A DNA stretch of 64,000 nucleotides from Plasmodium coatneyi (Eukaryota > Apicomplexa > Aconoidasida > Haemosporida > Plasmodiidae). Numbering within the stretch: position 1 is the stretch's first letter; each line of letters opens with the position of its first letter. The stretch spans positions 1 to 64,000 of the forward strand of contig NC_033569.1 in assembly GCF_001680005.1 (NCBI RefSeq), written 5' to 3'. The translations under genes and the position numbers were made by a program. A model generated the notes under the pieces. The model did no database searches. It was not told the DNA's origin and was given only the letters and a program-made list of their open reading frames with translations. This document shows, one piece after another, positions 32,482 to 45,893 of this stretch.

Positions 32482-35400
32482 TTATGTATTCATTTCAGAT
32501 AGAAATTTTCTATACCACTTTCTCCTCCTTTTTCCTTTTCTGGACATCTTGAATTCATTATATTTCCTCTTCAAATTTTTCATAAACTTCCTTCTATACC
32601 TGTGGAACCATTCCATCTTGCCTCTTTCATCTAGATATAAGAATAGAATAAAAATGAGGACTGCAACTGAAACAGCTATTAATGATGGGAACAAGGATTG
32701 TAATACGCCGTATAATGTACCATAGGAAGAAGCTACCGCGGCACCCTCAAATGAGGCATCAACAACGACCTCTGCCGTACTTACTGCAGTGCTCAGTGTG
32801 CATTCCGCAGCTTTAAGTACAATACTTGAAAGAATACCCAGAAGTGAACCACCGGACGACAAGGTTGAACCCGCTGCCTTCGTAGCACACTCCCCAGCTG
32901 TAGCTGCAATATTAGATACATTCTCTCGAACCAATGATGCAGTTGTTCTAATACCTAAAGCTGTAGAGTCCAGTATAGCATCTACCGGCGCTACATGAAT
33001 ATATCCTATTGTGAAACCTATTATTGCTCCTATAGCAAGTGTTGGTACTAATCCATAAATAGCCAATTTTCGTAAAAGTCGAGCTCTTTTTTTTTTTCTA
33101 CTAGGTTCTTTTATAGGGTTCGCAAGAATACTCTCAAAAAGAATTTCTTCTTTTGTTCGGTATAACGGATCGTTGACGTCTACATCAATTACATGGGACA
33201 CAGGTAATTCTTTTAATATTTCCAACTCCTTCTTTGGGGCAACATTTTTCATAATTGCTTCAATCATCCATTTTTTTTTTTTAATAACTGGTTTTCCCTT
33301 TTTCTTTCTTTTCTTTTCTAAATGTACATCTACCTTGAATTTTTTCTTCTTAGCGACCGCTTTTTCTTCTTCTTCCACATTTTTATCATCTTCTTTACTT
33401 TTAGAATCGAGGGTGTCGTCTGTGAGTTCATTTTTTTTATTCCTTTCACACATATGCGTGGTTATAATAGTAGTTTTCTTTTTTTTCTTTTTACTCGTTA
33501 TTATTTCATCTTTTTGCTTTTTTCCACTCATATGTATTTCTATAGTCCATTGTTTTTTTTTAGTGATTTGCTCGATTTCTGTTTTGTCCGTTTTATTTGC
33601 CACATCGCTCTTTGTTAATTTGTCCTTTGTGATGATTTCCACGGGAACTTTTACCAGAGGGTCGCTCTTTCGTAATTTGTCGTCTTTTGGGGTGATTTCC
33701 ACAGGAACTTTTACCAGAGGGTCGCTCTTTCGTAATTTGTCCTTTGTGGTGATTTCCACAGGAACTTTTACCAGAGGGTCGCTCTTTGGTAATTTGTCGT
33801 CTTTTGGGGTGATTTCCACAGGAACTTTTACCAGAGGGTCGCTCTTTGGTAATTTGTCGTCTTTTGGGGTGATTTGCACAGGAATCACTTTTTCCAAGGA
33901 ATTGCCCTTTGGTGGTAATTTGTCTTTTGGGGTGATTTCCACAGGAACTTTTTCTAGCGAATCCTTCTTTGGTGTCAATTCCTTAATATCCTTCCTTACA
34001 TGGATTTTTTCTATTAACTCATTTTTTTGTAATATTTCTCTTCTGTCTATAGCTGAATTTTCATCTATGGAGTCTCCATATTTTGGTAGAAAAATGGTAT
34101 GACCTCTTTTCAGATTACTTGTTCCTATCAAATGGTCCTTTCTCAAGATCCTCTTTTCCAACAGGTCATTCTCTTTCACCAAATCGGCCTCCCTCAAAAC
34201 CTTCTTTTTTAGCAGTTCATTCTTTTTTACCAAATCTGCTTTTTGCGACACATTTCTTTTATAGTGTGCATCTTTTTTTGTCCTGCGCCAACGATCTACC
34301 TCCAGAGATAAATTTTCTCTCCTTTTCAAATTGGTCCGTCTTACTACCAATGGATGTTCTATATGTAACGCTTCCCTTCTGGGCAAGGAGTTACGATTCT
34401 TGTTTGAATGCACATTTTGCAATAAATGATGGTCAGGGTATCGCGCATCCACATTGATTGCTGAATCAAAAGGTCGTTGTGATAAGTAATACGCATCCAC
34501 GTCCGGAGGAACAGGACGAATGATGTGATAATTACTTACTTTTTTTTGTGATGTTGCGCTTTTATCTGCATTAGTGATATTATGTAATACATCCACCAGC
34601 AACACTTTTAATTCATGTAATTGCGATTCTGTGATGGGTTGGTCACTTAGCAAAATCCCTTTTAACTCTTTTAATTTCGATTCATCTATTAATTTTCTGG
34701 AGATGATGAATCTTCCAAATATATTTAATAAAGGCAAATAGGCCAATCTCTTACTAAACTTATTTTTATTTAATACACTTAAAATGTATTCGGTGTTTAA
34801 TTCATTTCCTAACAAAATGTCTTCTAATTCTTTTAGCATTAATTTTCGTATAGATGGGTTGCTTAAAAAATTTTCCTTCAAGACTTTGAAAACGCTCCTT
34901 TTCTTTTTTCCTATTAGTTCCCTATCGGATAGGACCTGCTTCACTTCCTGTAATTTGGATTCTGTTATTAATTTATTATTTAGCAAAGCTTGTTCTAAAT
35001 TTTTTAATTTTGCTTCAATTATTTGTGGTCTGATCAATAATGTTTCTTTTATTTCATTTAACAGGGACGGTACTCGACTCCGTTTCCCATCTCCGTTCGA
35101 TACGTCTATGGACGGTAGTACTCGTGGTGTAGATGTAAGGGGTGGTGGTTGCAGTCCCTGTTGTGCCTGCTGTTGAGGTGGATATTCCATTTCTTGTGGT
35201 GGTGGGTTTGGTGTGTTCGATGGTCGTCCTTCTGATGGTGGTGCTTGCTGTTGTTGTGGTGGTGGTGTAGATGGACGTCCTTCTGATGGTGGTGCTTGTG
35301 TTGGATGCGTGTTTGGTGCTTGATGTAATTGTTGTTGTTGTAATTTTTTTCCCGTTAAGCCATTTGTTCTGACATCCTCCCTTACACTGCTCCCACTGTA

Positions 35401-36010
35401 TAAGTGCACATTTTGCAATTTTGTAGAGTTGTCCAACAATCCATTGGGCTGAATTTTGTGGACGAGCGTACTCTGTACCGGCATGCCTTTTACAGAGTTT
35501 TGCTGATTGGCATACTCTGGGTCTGAATACCTTGGAGCAGCACACTTTGTACCATCGTTCTGTTGATTAAATTGAGTTCGCCAGTATACCTCATCCTGCG
35601 ACGGCGCATATGGCGCCTGCAGGGATGCTCCACGTTTGCTGTTCAAGACATCATGATTTATTCTGTTTTCCGTACATATGGGGGAAGAAGCACTCTACAA
35701 AATGTTGGGTTAGAAAATAATGGGTAGGTTTAGTATGTGCGCAATATACCCTCCTTTTCTGTGCATAGAATAGACGAAATTATGTCTACATATATATAAA
35801 GAGGCAGAATATATATGTACACACATATACATACATATATATGTATATACGTATATATATATATGTACTTATATATATACCGATATATGTATATATGTAT
35901 ATATGTATGTATATATATGTAATCTTCTTTTTAGGCCTTACATTATAAGGATTTAGGACTACACATAATAATAGTGTACATAGGAATGTTCTAGGAACAA
36001 AGTGGGACAT
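32482..36010 (-). CDS. Large exported-type protein with Lys-rich repeats and two membrane helices
   Basis: Exon 1 (36010-35942) encodes a signal-type start, MSHFVPRTFLCTLLLCVVL, with donor GTAAGG; exon 2 (35694-32482, after TTTTGTAG) continues in phase, about 1093 residues in all. After the cleavage region there is RINHD, not a clean PEXEL (RxLxE/Q/D). Then come Gln/Pro-rich repeats, Leu-Lys-Glu-Leu helical repeats, about six copies of a 19-20 residue unit (VPVEITPKDDKL.KSDPLVK) at 33620-33960, Lys-rich blocks, a helix near 900-922, an Ala/Ser/Thr-rich section with cysteines, a second helix near 1022-1044 and a very basic C-terminus. I do not recognise the family by name. Export to the host cell is inferred from the exon pattern, signal sequence and location. 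The two-helix end is loosely like RIFIN/STEVOR proteins. Confidence 0.8.
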
Positions 36011-39000
36011 ATTTTCCCCCCCTCTTCTTTGCTTTTTGGTGTATATTATGTGCGATTTTTTTCAGGTGTCATCCTTTTTAATATGTATTTACCGTTGTTC
36101 TTTTTACCTAGTAGTAGCATATTTCATAATAATATCAAATAACATGTATACACTTTCATGTTTCATATACTTCCATATTTATAAAAGAATCAAATGTTTC
36201 TTTGTGGGAAGGAGGTCAATATTTTCATGGGAGAGAGAAAACATGATTACGTGGGACCACTTCTTTTACGTGTACAATGTATATATTTTTTGGTTAACAG
36301 GTGCAAGTGATGTTCGTGCTGATTTCTATACAATATCATTTTATTGGACCGCTCATATAGGGCGTAATTTTTTTATAATATATGCAAGAGAGGTAAGAAT
36401 TTCCCCTTTCCAATTATATTTTATACCTTTCGTCCTAATATACCATACACGTCGCAAAGATATATATATATATATGTACATATATTTGCAATTTTAGTTC
36501 TATAACAAAACAGAAAAAACAAAAAAAGAACAAACTAAAAAAAAGGGGAGCAGAATTCTTTTTTACTAAAAAGCCAAACTAAAAATTACGAAATAAAACA
36601 AACTAATTAGAATTATTAACATATAATGTAATATAAGCAAATAACACTTGCAAAGTTTTTTCTTGAGGGCACTGTGAATTTTTTTTTTTTTTTTTCGAAC
36701 AATTATATGATATATGTCGTACTGTTGTATACTGATAAAACAGAAAAAAAAAATAAAATAAATTCAACTATTCCAGCTAACCTCCCAGTGCATGTTATTT
36801 AGAACAAGGTTTAAAAAAATAATATTGAGCATTTCAATGGGGAGAACAATTCACATGCATAGGCTAAATTTTTTATACCATACATGCACTTCTTTTTTTT
36901 TTTTCTTAACATTAAACATAATATCATATATTAAATTTTCGTATTCTTATTTTTATCTAGAAAAACATAAAAAATAAGAAGACAAAAAAAAAAAACATAT
37001 CCACATATAATAGTGCTTTCTCGATATAACTTGGCCTTTAAATTTTTTCTGTTGCGCAGCATTTCTTCCAATTCTGCGTAATATATAACTCTGCTATTCA
37101 CGTGAAGAAAGCGTAGATGAGAATAATAGGCGGTACATACATTTTCTTCCATATATGTAAGATGTTTTTTTTTATCTGAGATCATAAGCATTAGAGTTTC
37201 ACTGCCGAAATATCAAATATTATGGAGCGCGCAGTACGTACATTATTATTATGTATATTTTATGGTACAAAAAAGTAAGTCCTAATATATTTCAGTGCCT
37301 CCCTTAAAAAAAGCCTTCTGCGTCTTCACCTGTTTTGGTTTTAAGATTATAATTAAGCTTTATATCTTATTCGTTTATGAATTTATTAACTGTTATTCAC
37401 ACTTTAGGATAAATTCGTAAATAGAAAATAATCCCCAAGATAAATAATGCATATAATAGCAATAAAAGTGCTTACTAAAAGAAAAATGTACCTTTATGTA
37501 TATATTTATATTTTTCTGATATATACAACTTAAACTTTTTGTAAAAATCTTATATACACAAACAGAAAAATTACAAATTTCTTGATAATTTCAATAAACA
37601 CATTCATTTAAAATATAAGGTCCTCAAAATTTCTGTACACTGAAAGAAATTAAAATCCCAAAACAAAATTATAACCTCTATATTCAGAATCTTTTTGTAT
37701 TTCAAATATATTATTTTCCTACTTGAAATGTTTTATTTTTGCAAATTCTTTAAAACACATTTTGAATGCATAAACGAGGTTTATCATTACCCTGTTTGAA
37801 TAAGCATACATATATCGAATTATTTTGTGACATCATAGTCAATTCTATAAACTCTATAATAAAGGAATGTTAACAGTGCTTACCTCTTGTACACTAAATT
37901 AATAGCCTCCTGGTAGTAGTAGGAACTCATTCAATGTAACACGATTTCATGGATACTACTGAAGTGAGTGAGAATACAACTATACATATCTTAGTATATA
38001 TACAAGGATATACGAATATAGGAATAATTTCTTCGGCCACTTTTCTTATCTCGTTGATAAGGCGCAGTCCTTTTACTCTAAATTTTGTCTTAGGTTATAA
38101 GAATAATTCGAATTTTTAAAAAAATGAAAAAATATTGCTTCAAATTAAGCTCACACATTGAATGTTCTTCATTTTTATTCTTATATATAGGCTGAAATCC
38201 TTATTCTTACCTGGATTTTATAGAAATATCTGGCCTCAATATCTGTTTACTTGTTTATTTTCTGTAATACCATATAAAATTCCCCTTCTTCTCGAACGCA
38301 ACCATGTTACCCGTATAATTGAAGCATATCATACTATGTTATTTTTTAAAAAAAAAAAAACCCAACCTTATGTATAAATTAAAAAATTGTACATTCTCAT
38401 ACTCCCCCTGTATTTAAAACTGATGTAAAAAAGAAATAATTTCCATTTATATTGATTCTTCCACATAACTGTGTAACGCGTAAACAAAAGGGAGTAGACT
38501 TGTCTATTCTATATGTTGTTAACATTAAACTGTTATTACAACACACAAAAAATGAACCTTCTGGAAGTTTCACATAGTTTCAAAAAATGTCCTACAGTAT
38601 AAAAATATAAAAAAAAAATAAAAGAATGCAAATTTCTTTTTCCTATCAACGTGTGCAAATTTAAAATCGTAGTTAATAGTTGGAATAAGGGGAAAAAAAG
38701 AATATTAAGATACAAGGACAAATGTTTATATACTATTTCTAAAGTTGCAATTGCCTCGTGTTAGCTTGCCCTACTCCTATGAGATTTAATCCTATAACAT
38801 TTTCTTTATCGGGCGAATTATTCAGTTTTGGTGATTAGTAGGTTCTTGTTGCATATTTTTTCCTCCTAAGATTAAATCGTACTAATTAGTAGTGCTTTGA
38901 CATATGTAGAAGGTGCACCATACTCAGTATATCTTCTGTATTACCAAACCTTGCTGGGTTCACAATTGTCAACTTAGGGATATATTTCAATCGACATGTT

Positions 39001-41314
39001 CCAGTAATAAATCATCCTAAGAGCCTTCAGAATAAAAAAAATGAATTATAACAGTTTTACTTATTATAAGAATATAATATTGAAATACTCTACCATTTTT
39101 TACTTCATTAATGAATAAATGTATTATTATTTACGTGCCATATTTGAAAAGAGCCCTCCTGAAAGTGACCTCTAAATATGTGCTCAATTAAAATTCCCTA
39201 TACAGAATGAGTGTATAAAGCGTTAAAATTTATATGAAGATATGAAATGCTAATTGAATGGAGCCGTCATTAAATTATTCCATTATAAATAACCAGGTCT
39301 ACAAAACTTTTCATTCTACTTTGCTTAGATCACAATTTAATCATAAAAATTATATACAAACTAAATAAATTCACAACACACATATATGCACAATAGGTGA
39401 TATTGACTATATATGAATGTGCAGTTTTTCACAATTTCGTTACGTTAACCTTTATGTAAAATGTTGTCATATATTCAATACTAAATGAAGTTTTAGAAAG
39501 ACTTGGAAAAAAAATTTAAGAACACAATTTGCGCTGGTAATCCATGGTTAAGAAAAGGGGACTAAAAATGTCTCGCGCCTACAAGTTCACACGATGCAAC
39601 TCCAAAAAAATACATAACAACTATGTGCACATTATTACCCCTAGATATAAGCACATAATCAAGTATCCTATACATATGTATAATCAAAGGAGAGAATGTT
39701 TTATTTTCATGGAAAATTTTCCCTTTTATGGACATTATTTTCTTCTCTTTGTGTATTACACTAAAAGGTAAGTCATAATATTCTATGGTTACCTATTAGA
39801 TCGTATCACCCTTGGCTAAATTAAGTAATTTCCCACCATCATCATTCTACCCTTAGACTAACTAATGAATCAATGTTCACTTCTGTTAATATATAACATG
39901 TTGTGGAAATAAAGGTCGAAACTATTTCAGGGTTTAGGGTTCATATATCAGTTATTTTCACTTCATACCCGCTGTTTAGTTTTTTAAAAATACATATATT
40001 GTTCATTCCCTGCTTAAGCACTTATTACACGGTATATATCAATTTTACCTACATTTTGTTCTCACATTTACAAGTTCATTTATGTAGGAAAAATTCAGTT
40101 CATACGCGTGGCATGGTTTAGTTTGCTATAAAGGCATAAATGAACTTAAATTATGTGTGTCCCCTAAATACTTTCAGCCAAAATAAATCATTTAAATATT
40201 GATAAACATGTAATGCTTAACCGATAATGTTGTTAGAAGAAAATAACACATGGGGCAAATAGAAAATCCTGTTTAGGAAACATGTAATAAATTCCAAAGT
40301 ACGATTATAAAATACATTATAAGCGCCCATTTAGTGAAAACAACACTTAGTGATATTCACAACCCGAATTTGGTATTCATATCATGTCATAGTTCTTTAT
40401 GAACCATTTGTACAGCTCGGAGGATACGCTTAATTAAAATCCCAAATATTCTAAACACCAAAAATATGCAATCCGCAATATGAATCGCATTTATAGTATA
40501 AATATTCAGAACTCCATTAAAGGGTAGCCATAATTGTCATTTCTAATGATAAAGTTTAATTGTTACATTTTTACTCCTTGAGGAAGAATTGAATGTACAT
40601 TCATTCTAAATGTATTCAAAATTAAATAAGATTGCATGTGTGGAGGGAAGGTCAACGGATATTAATCAAATCGTCTTATATGAATAGTTGGTACAAAAAT
40701 GATAATACGGAATTTTCGCATGATGTGTACTACCGAATGAATGCACATCGGAAGGCTGCATATTGATGCAACGGTCATTCAATCAGAAGTGTTTACATAT
40801 GTACATGCACACGTACACACGTAAGTATATTTATTTAATTATTTTTAAGAACCCTTTAATTGGAGAACTACAGAAAAGAAAAGTAGTAAAACTACATCAA
40901 CTGAACAAAATAAGCCAGGTGCACAAAATAAAAAGAAATAAGATCAACATACATCATATATATATCGAATAATCAGCATACACTTAAAAAAACTTAGACT
41001 AAAATAAAATAGAATAGGATGAAAATGTTATTTTCTACTGCAGGAAGGTTTCCCTGCATTTGTTTTTTACTTTTCACGAAAAAAATTATTTTCCCCATCA
41101 TTTCCTATTTTAAATGATTCGCTAATTACCCTAACTTATTAATTCCACCCACCCATATCCTTCACACCTCTTCCTGGATATCGCAGTTATAAATTGCTCA
41201 CTGATTACTTATTTTATTCTTCCATTCTCCAATGGGAATGTGTTCGCGCAAACTCCATTTGCTATTACTGTTATATTAAATTCCTATAGTACATCACTTT
41301 TGCCCTTTGTAATC
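36011..41314. other. AT-rich, gene-poor spacer
   Basis: The first 500 bases form the likely promoter side of the leftward gene, and TA/CATA microsatellites lie nearby (within its intron at 35790-35925 and at 36460-36485). The rest is AT-rich with homopolymer runs. Short frames (for example 36036-36497 and 39544-39771) have no signal sequence plus splice partner and no family motif. A lone telomere-like phrase (CAGGGTTTAGGGTTCA) lies at 39929-39944. Confidence 0.5.
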
Positions 41315-42245
41315 TTATGAATTATCAAAACAAGAGTCTATAATTTTTTCAATTATAGCATTTTTTCCTTCCTCCTTTTTAGTAAACAACGATTTACATG
41401 TTTCAACCAATTCTTCTTTAAATTTATTAATTGAGTCCCGGCTCTCATTGATGATATCTACAAATTCTTTCAGTTCAAAGGATTCCCGATCAAGTAGGGC
41501 ATAAAAACGCATATTATAAAAAACCTCATGATGCTTTCTTCTTTTGTATATAATTTCAGTACAATACTCCAATTTATCATCCACAAAATCATCATTTGCC
41601 TTATATTTTTTTCCCAGAACTTTTAAATATTCTGATACATAATTCTCTATATTATCAAATTTACGTGCTTCAATATAACGCAGTTGCCACCATATACTAT
41701 TCATCTCGCACTTATATGGGACCTTTTCCAATGTATTCACTAAATGATATAACCCTTTTTCGGTTAAATGCATGTGCTCTTTAAAACATTTTTTGCGCAT
41801 TGTAGCTATATCAACAGAACTTGATTTTACTGCTGCATCATTTTCCTCATTTGTTTTATAATGCGTTGCCACGTTCTTCTTTTGCGTTCCACAACTTGAA
41901 TCAACTTCTGTATCAACTAAATTCGTTTTGCCATTCTTACTCTTTGAATGATTATATTTATAATTGTTATTTTTACACAAATTGCTTAAATATCGATTAC
42001 ATATTTGGGTCTGCGAAACGCTCATTCCATCAAATGAAAATATATTCTGCGGAAAAATCGAGAAAAAAAATTAAATAATGTTAACAAAAGTTGTATTCAC
42101 ACGAATGTGTAACGCAAAAATATAGTCCCATCTGCACACGTATTTTTCGTCTTACTAGTAGCACTAAAAAAATAATCGCGGCTAAATATACGGAAGAGCG
42201 CGTACACCAAAAAATATATTTATTCTCAGCATTTTCACTACTCAT
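41315..42245 (-). CDS. PHIST-like exported protein
   Basis: Exon 1 (42245-42156) encodes MSSENAENKYIFWCTR and a hydrophobic signal (VYLAAIIFLVLL), then donor GTAAGA. Exon 2 (42046-41315, acceptor CCGCAG) continues in phase, about 273 residues. RYLSN at residues 48-52 lies where a PEXEL would be, but the fifth residue is Asn instead of Glu, Gln or Asp. The C-terminal 150 residues look like the PHIST helical domain: the Trp-Trp pair (NSIWWQLRYIEARK), ENYVSEYLKVLGKKY and a long amphipathic end (NKFKEELVETCKSLF). PHIST proteins are exported to the red-cell cytosol or membrane and often bind host cytoskeleton or parasite adhesins. The assignment rests on pattern, length and exon layout, without a database search. 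Confidence 0.7.
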
Positions 42246-44890
42246 AATATTAATATATGTGTGAGAATTCTTAACATCGAAATTGTTGTTTCTTCAATGC
42301 ATGTGATTTGATGAGCAACAGCGCCCTTTAACGTATGCACATTTAAAATGCTTTACACACAAAAAAAAATATATATACGTACGCATGAATGTACGTATGC
42401 ATCTATATATAGGTATTGTTGTTTCTCGAAAAATATACTATAAATTTATTTTTATTGGCAATCTACGTGTTAAGAGAAATAATCACTTAATGAAATGTAA
42501 ATCTAACGTTTAAAAAAGAACAACAAAAGTCGCCATTTGGCAAAACGAATCATTATATTAACATGAAGCATATATATAAGTTTTCAAAAAAATATCCCTA
42601 GAGTCCATTTATTCTTTATTTTGTTCAACACAATCAAGTATTATCATCATTCCTTAAAAGTTCAGAATTGTACCAGATTTTATCGTTCCACAAAGTAAAC
42701 ATACGCATTATACTTTACACTTTTTCTTATATCACAAAAAAAAAAAAGAAAAATTACAATTCTTAATTTTGCATGGTAAATATCATGGAAATAATAATAA
42801 AAAAAAAAAATCCTAAATTATTACTATTCTTATAATTGCTTTGATAAAGGGAATTTTGCATTATTCTATAAAGCATATATACCTTTTAATTTTGAACCTT
42901 CTTTTTTTTTTTTTCCTAGCTTCCAAATTACATGCATCATGTTTTTCTATTTTACGCACCTTACACATGAACTCAGAAATGATAAATTCTCTTTACGCAT
43001 ACTCATACTATCGTAATAAACTTAAAAAAGTGCAAACAATTATTTACCTAAATATGCGGTAAACCATATTTAATGTAATACCGGAAAAGAAAAGAAAATA
43101 AATGATAAAAAATTTATTAACGTAATCTGAGTGTGATGTACCGCAATTTTATATTCCGCATTTTTTGTAATAGAGCTTACAATTTTTTTTTTTGTAGTTT
43201 TGCACAACTTAATATATATTCATTTTAAACATTCCCCCCTCCATTTTATTTACACATATTATTAGCGCTATGTATTCATTTGACGCATTCTGACTGAAAA
43301 TAATGGGGCACTTCATTTAAATCACTTTTATATGTAATTACGCATCAACTATTATAAAATCCATTTGAAATATGCAAAATGAATAGGAAATAAAGAATGT
43401 AGAAAGGATCGAACGCTTTATTAATAAATGGTGCATTGTGCTCAAAACAGAACATAATGTAACATAATTAATGGAATAAGGGTTATGCTTCAATTATTTA
43501 TTCAATTTATTATGAATTAATACCTAGGAGGTTGTCGCGATGTTCAGTTTGCTATATTTTTTTGTATCGTAAAAATTAACACCATTTATAGAAACCGTAT
43601 TCTTTCAAAATATATATATATATTTACTAAAAAGTCCCCACAGAATAATTAAATTTTAGCTATTCCTTTAATTTTGTTTGCTATAACGCACTCCTGTTGT
43701 TTTATCTTATCATTTAATTTATGCTTCTATAATGAAATTCTAGGAACATGATGCATCTGTAAAACCTGAACACCCTATTTAGTATTATTTTTTCATCATT
43801 GTACGTACGAGGAAACATACCGTATATACATTTTCATTAGTACCTTCTAAAGTTATAATTTGATATCTGCTAAAATTCTGCAAAAAATGTTAACATAAGC
43901 ATAGGACAGCAAAATTGACAAAACTGGACATGTCCCTTTTTCAAGTGACCAAAAATGCCTACTATGCCGCATTAAGATAAAAATATAGTCAATGTTTATT
44001 GCCTAAGCAATATTCTTTCACAGACAACGTTAATTAGAATGAAGGACGTGTCTTTAAATGTATAATACCTTAACAAAGGCTACACTTGCACATATATATT
44101 GCATACAATGTGGCATACTATATCAATGTATTCATGTAATATATAAATGAAAAATAGCTCACTCTTTAAGAGGAAAAATACTCCTATAAATCCCTACAAT
44201 GAGCGTGAACCTCTTTAATTTAGTAATCCACTAATCCAATGCTATTAAAAATCATTGCATTATACATTGTATTTATTGATGCATTTTTTTCTTTTTATCA
44301 TTAAGATAAATCAACACCTCATAATAACACATCAACAAGTTCCTCAATTCCGATAATAGCATTCAAAATTCTTCACATTAAAGATTAGATGTGTGAAACA
44401 CGGGCATATTAAAAGAGCACATGTGTATAATTCCCCCGCCATACAGTATTTTGTTACACGGCGGAATAAATATTTTTCGACTGCAAAAGAAGCGTTACCG
44501 GAATTTCACTAAAATTTTGTTCCAGATGACGCAGTTCTTTATAAAGTACCTCCATGGGTGATCATCGCTCTTAATTGAACAAGGCGTCACAAAACGGTAG
44601 GTGCATAGATCATCCTTTTTTAATTCATTTATACACCGGAATTAATTTTAATATAACGTAAATTAGAGGAACATCAAATTATTCAAATCCCCGCCCTAAT
44701 TTTTCTTCCTTTCTTACAACTCCATGTTGAAATAAATATGTCTATACAAAATAAGCAAATAAATAGTTATATAGTTCGTTTTTACAAATGTATAAGCTAT
44801 AATAATAATAATTCATTATACGCATTTATGCATACTCCTGCATGTATGCAGCTAAATATATATTCATCCCTATACATGAAGGAATTAAGA

Positions 44891-44925
<35 letters not shown>

Positions 44926-45220
44926 AAACATCTGCAAATCAATACATAAATATTTTAAACATTAAAAATGTATGGATAAGTGAGCATGACCCAAGAAGAA
45001 TAAAAGGACATCTAAGATGTATTAATAACATCGACGTTAGGTATAGGAACTCTTTAACACTAAGCTCGTTGTGCATATTAAATTTAAGACTTTATAATGA
45101 TACGAGATTCGTGTAGAATATAATATCGGATATAACGTTATTTTTATGCCGCACTTAATTTACGTTATCACTCTCATAGAATGACATTCCGTCGGTGACT
45201 GTACGTCATATATGTTTTAC
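42246..45220. other. AT-rich spacer
   Basis: Homopolymer runs (for example a long A run at 44888-44916) and TA microsatellites. I see no supported gene. The start should hold the promoter of the PHIST-like gene, and the end flanks the small exported-type gene. Confidence 0.5.
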
Positions 45221-45893
45221 TTAAAAAAAACGATTACGTGCATAATTATAAAATCCACCTGTATAAAGCATTAATATATCAATTCCCTTTTCTGGGTCCT
45301 TCAATAACAATTTTGCAAAAAGTAAAGGAGTAACAGAAACATCATGTTTTCTTGTTTTGTTAGATTTACTTTTAGCGCCATTAACATTTTTTCTTGTTCC
45401 TTTAAGATGCTTCTTATATTCTGCGGCTTTTTCATCCATGGGTTGATAAGTACTTCCAGAAGATGCCCCTCGATCAAATTTAGTTTTTCCGCTTTTGTGG
45501 TTTTGGCTTTTCACAGTATTTGACATTTTTGCGCTTTCACTATCGCATCTGGAACGTATTCCACTGCTTGCATCTCCAGTTAATATTCTTCCATCCCTTA
45601 AATCTAACGTTTTTCTTGGTTCACTTTGATAAGAATAATCTTCACCGACATTCTAAACAAATAAATAAATACACACATACATATATATATGTACATATAC
45701 ATATTCACTCGTTTAAGCTTACGAATGCAGATAAATATCCCTCTCATGGGCATGTGTTAATATTACTCAAAAGACATGAAAAAAACGAAGTTGAAGACAT
45801 CACATATTTCAATCATCTTACCCCTTTACTGGGACCACGTAGCGTCCAAATTAATATGGCAAAAATAAAAATTTTCATGTAAAATTTAGACAT
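45221..45893 (-). CDS. Small exported-type protein, unknown function
   Basis: Exon 1 (45893-45822) encodes MSKFYMKIFIFAILIWTLRG, a signal-type start, with donor GTAAGA; exon 2 (45652-45221, acceptor TGTTTAG) continues in phase, about 167 residues. RILTG at residues 46-50 is PEXEL-like but has Gly at position five, so export is uncertain. The mature part is basic (NGAKSKSNKTRKH) and ends with a short helix-prone stretch (VTPLLFAKLLLKDPEKG) before YTGGFYNYARNRFF. I do not recognise the family. The exon pattern matches that of its neighbours. Confidence 0.65.

Noticed and set aside
33173..34102. Plus-strand frames opposite the large exported-type gene
   Set aside because: Shadow frames of the repeat-rich minus-strand exon, which has signal exon, intron and domain structure.
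36036..36497. 153-codon plus-strand frame
   Set aside because: Very rich in Phe, Tyr and Ile from TA-rich DNA, lies in the promoter region of the leftward gene, and shows no motif or splice partner.
39544..39771. 75-codon frame beginning MVKKRGLKMSRAYKF
   Set aside because: Isolated, no recognisable domain or neighbouring exon; kept as unlikely.
39929..39944. Single GGGTTTAGGGTT phrase
   Set aside because: Only about two telomere-like units, too few to call an interstitial telomere block.
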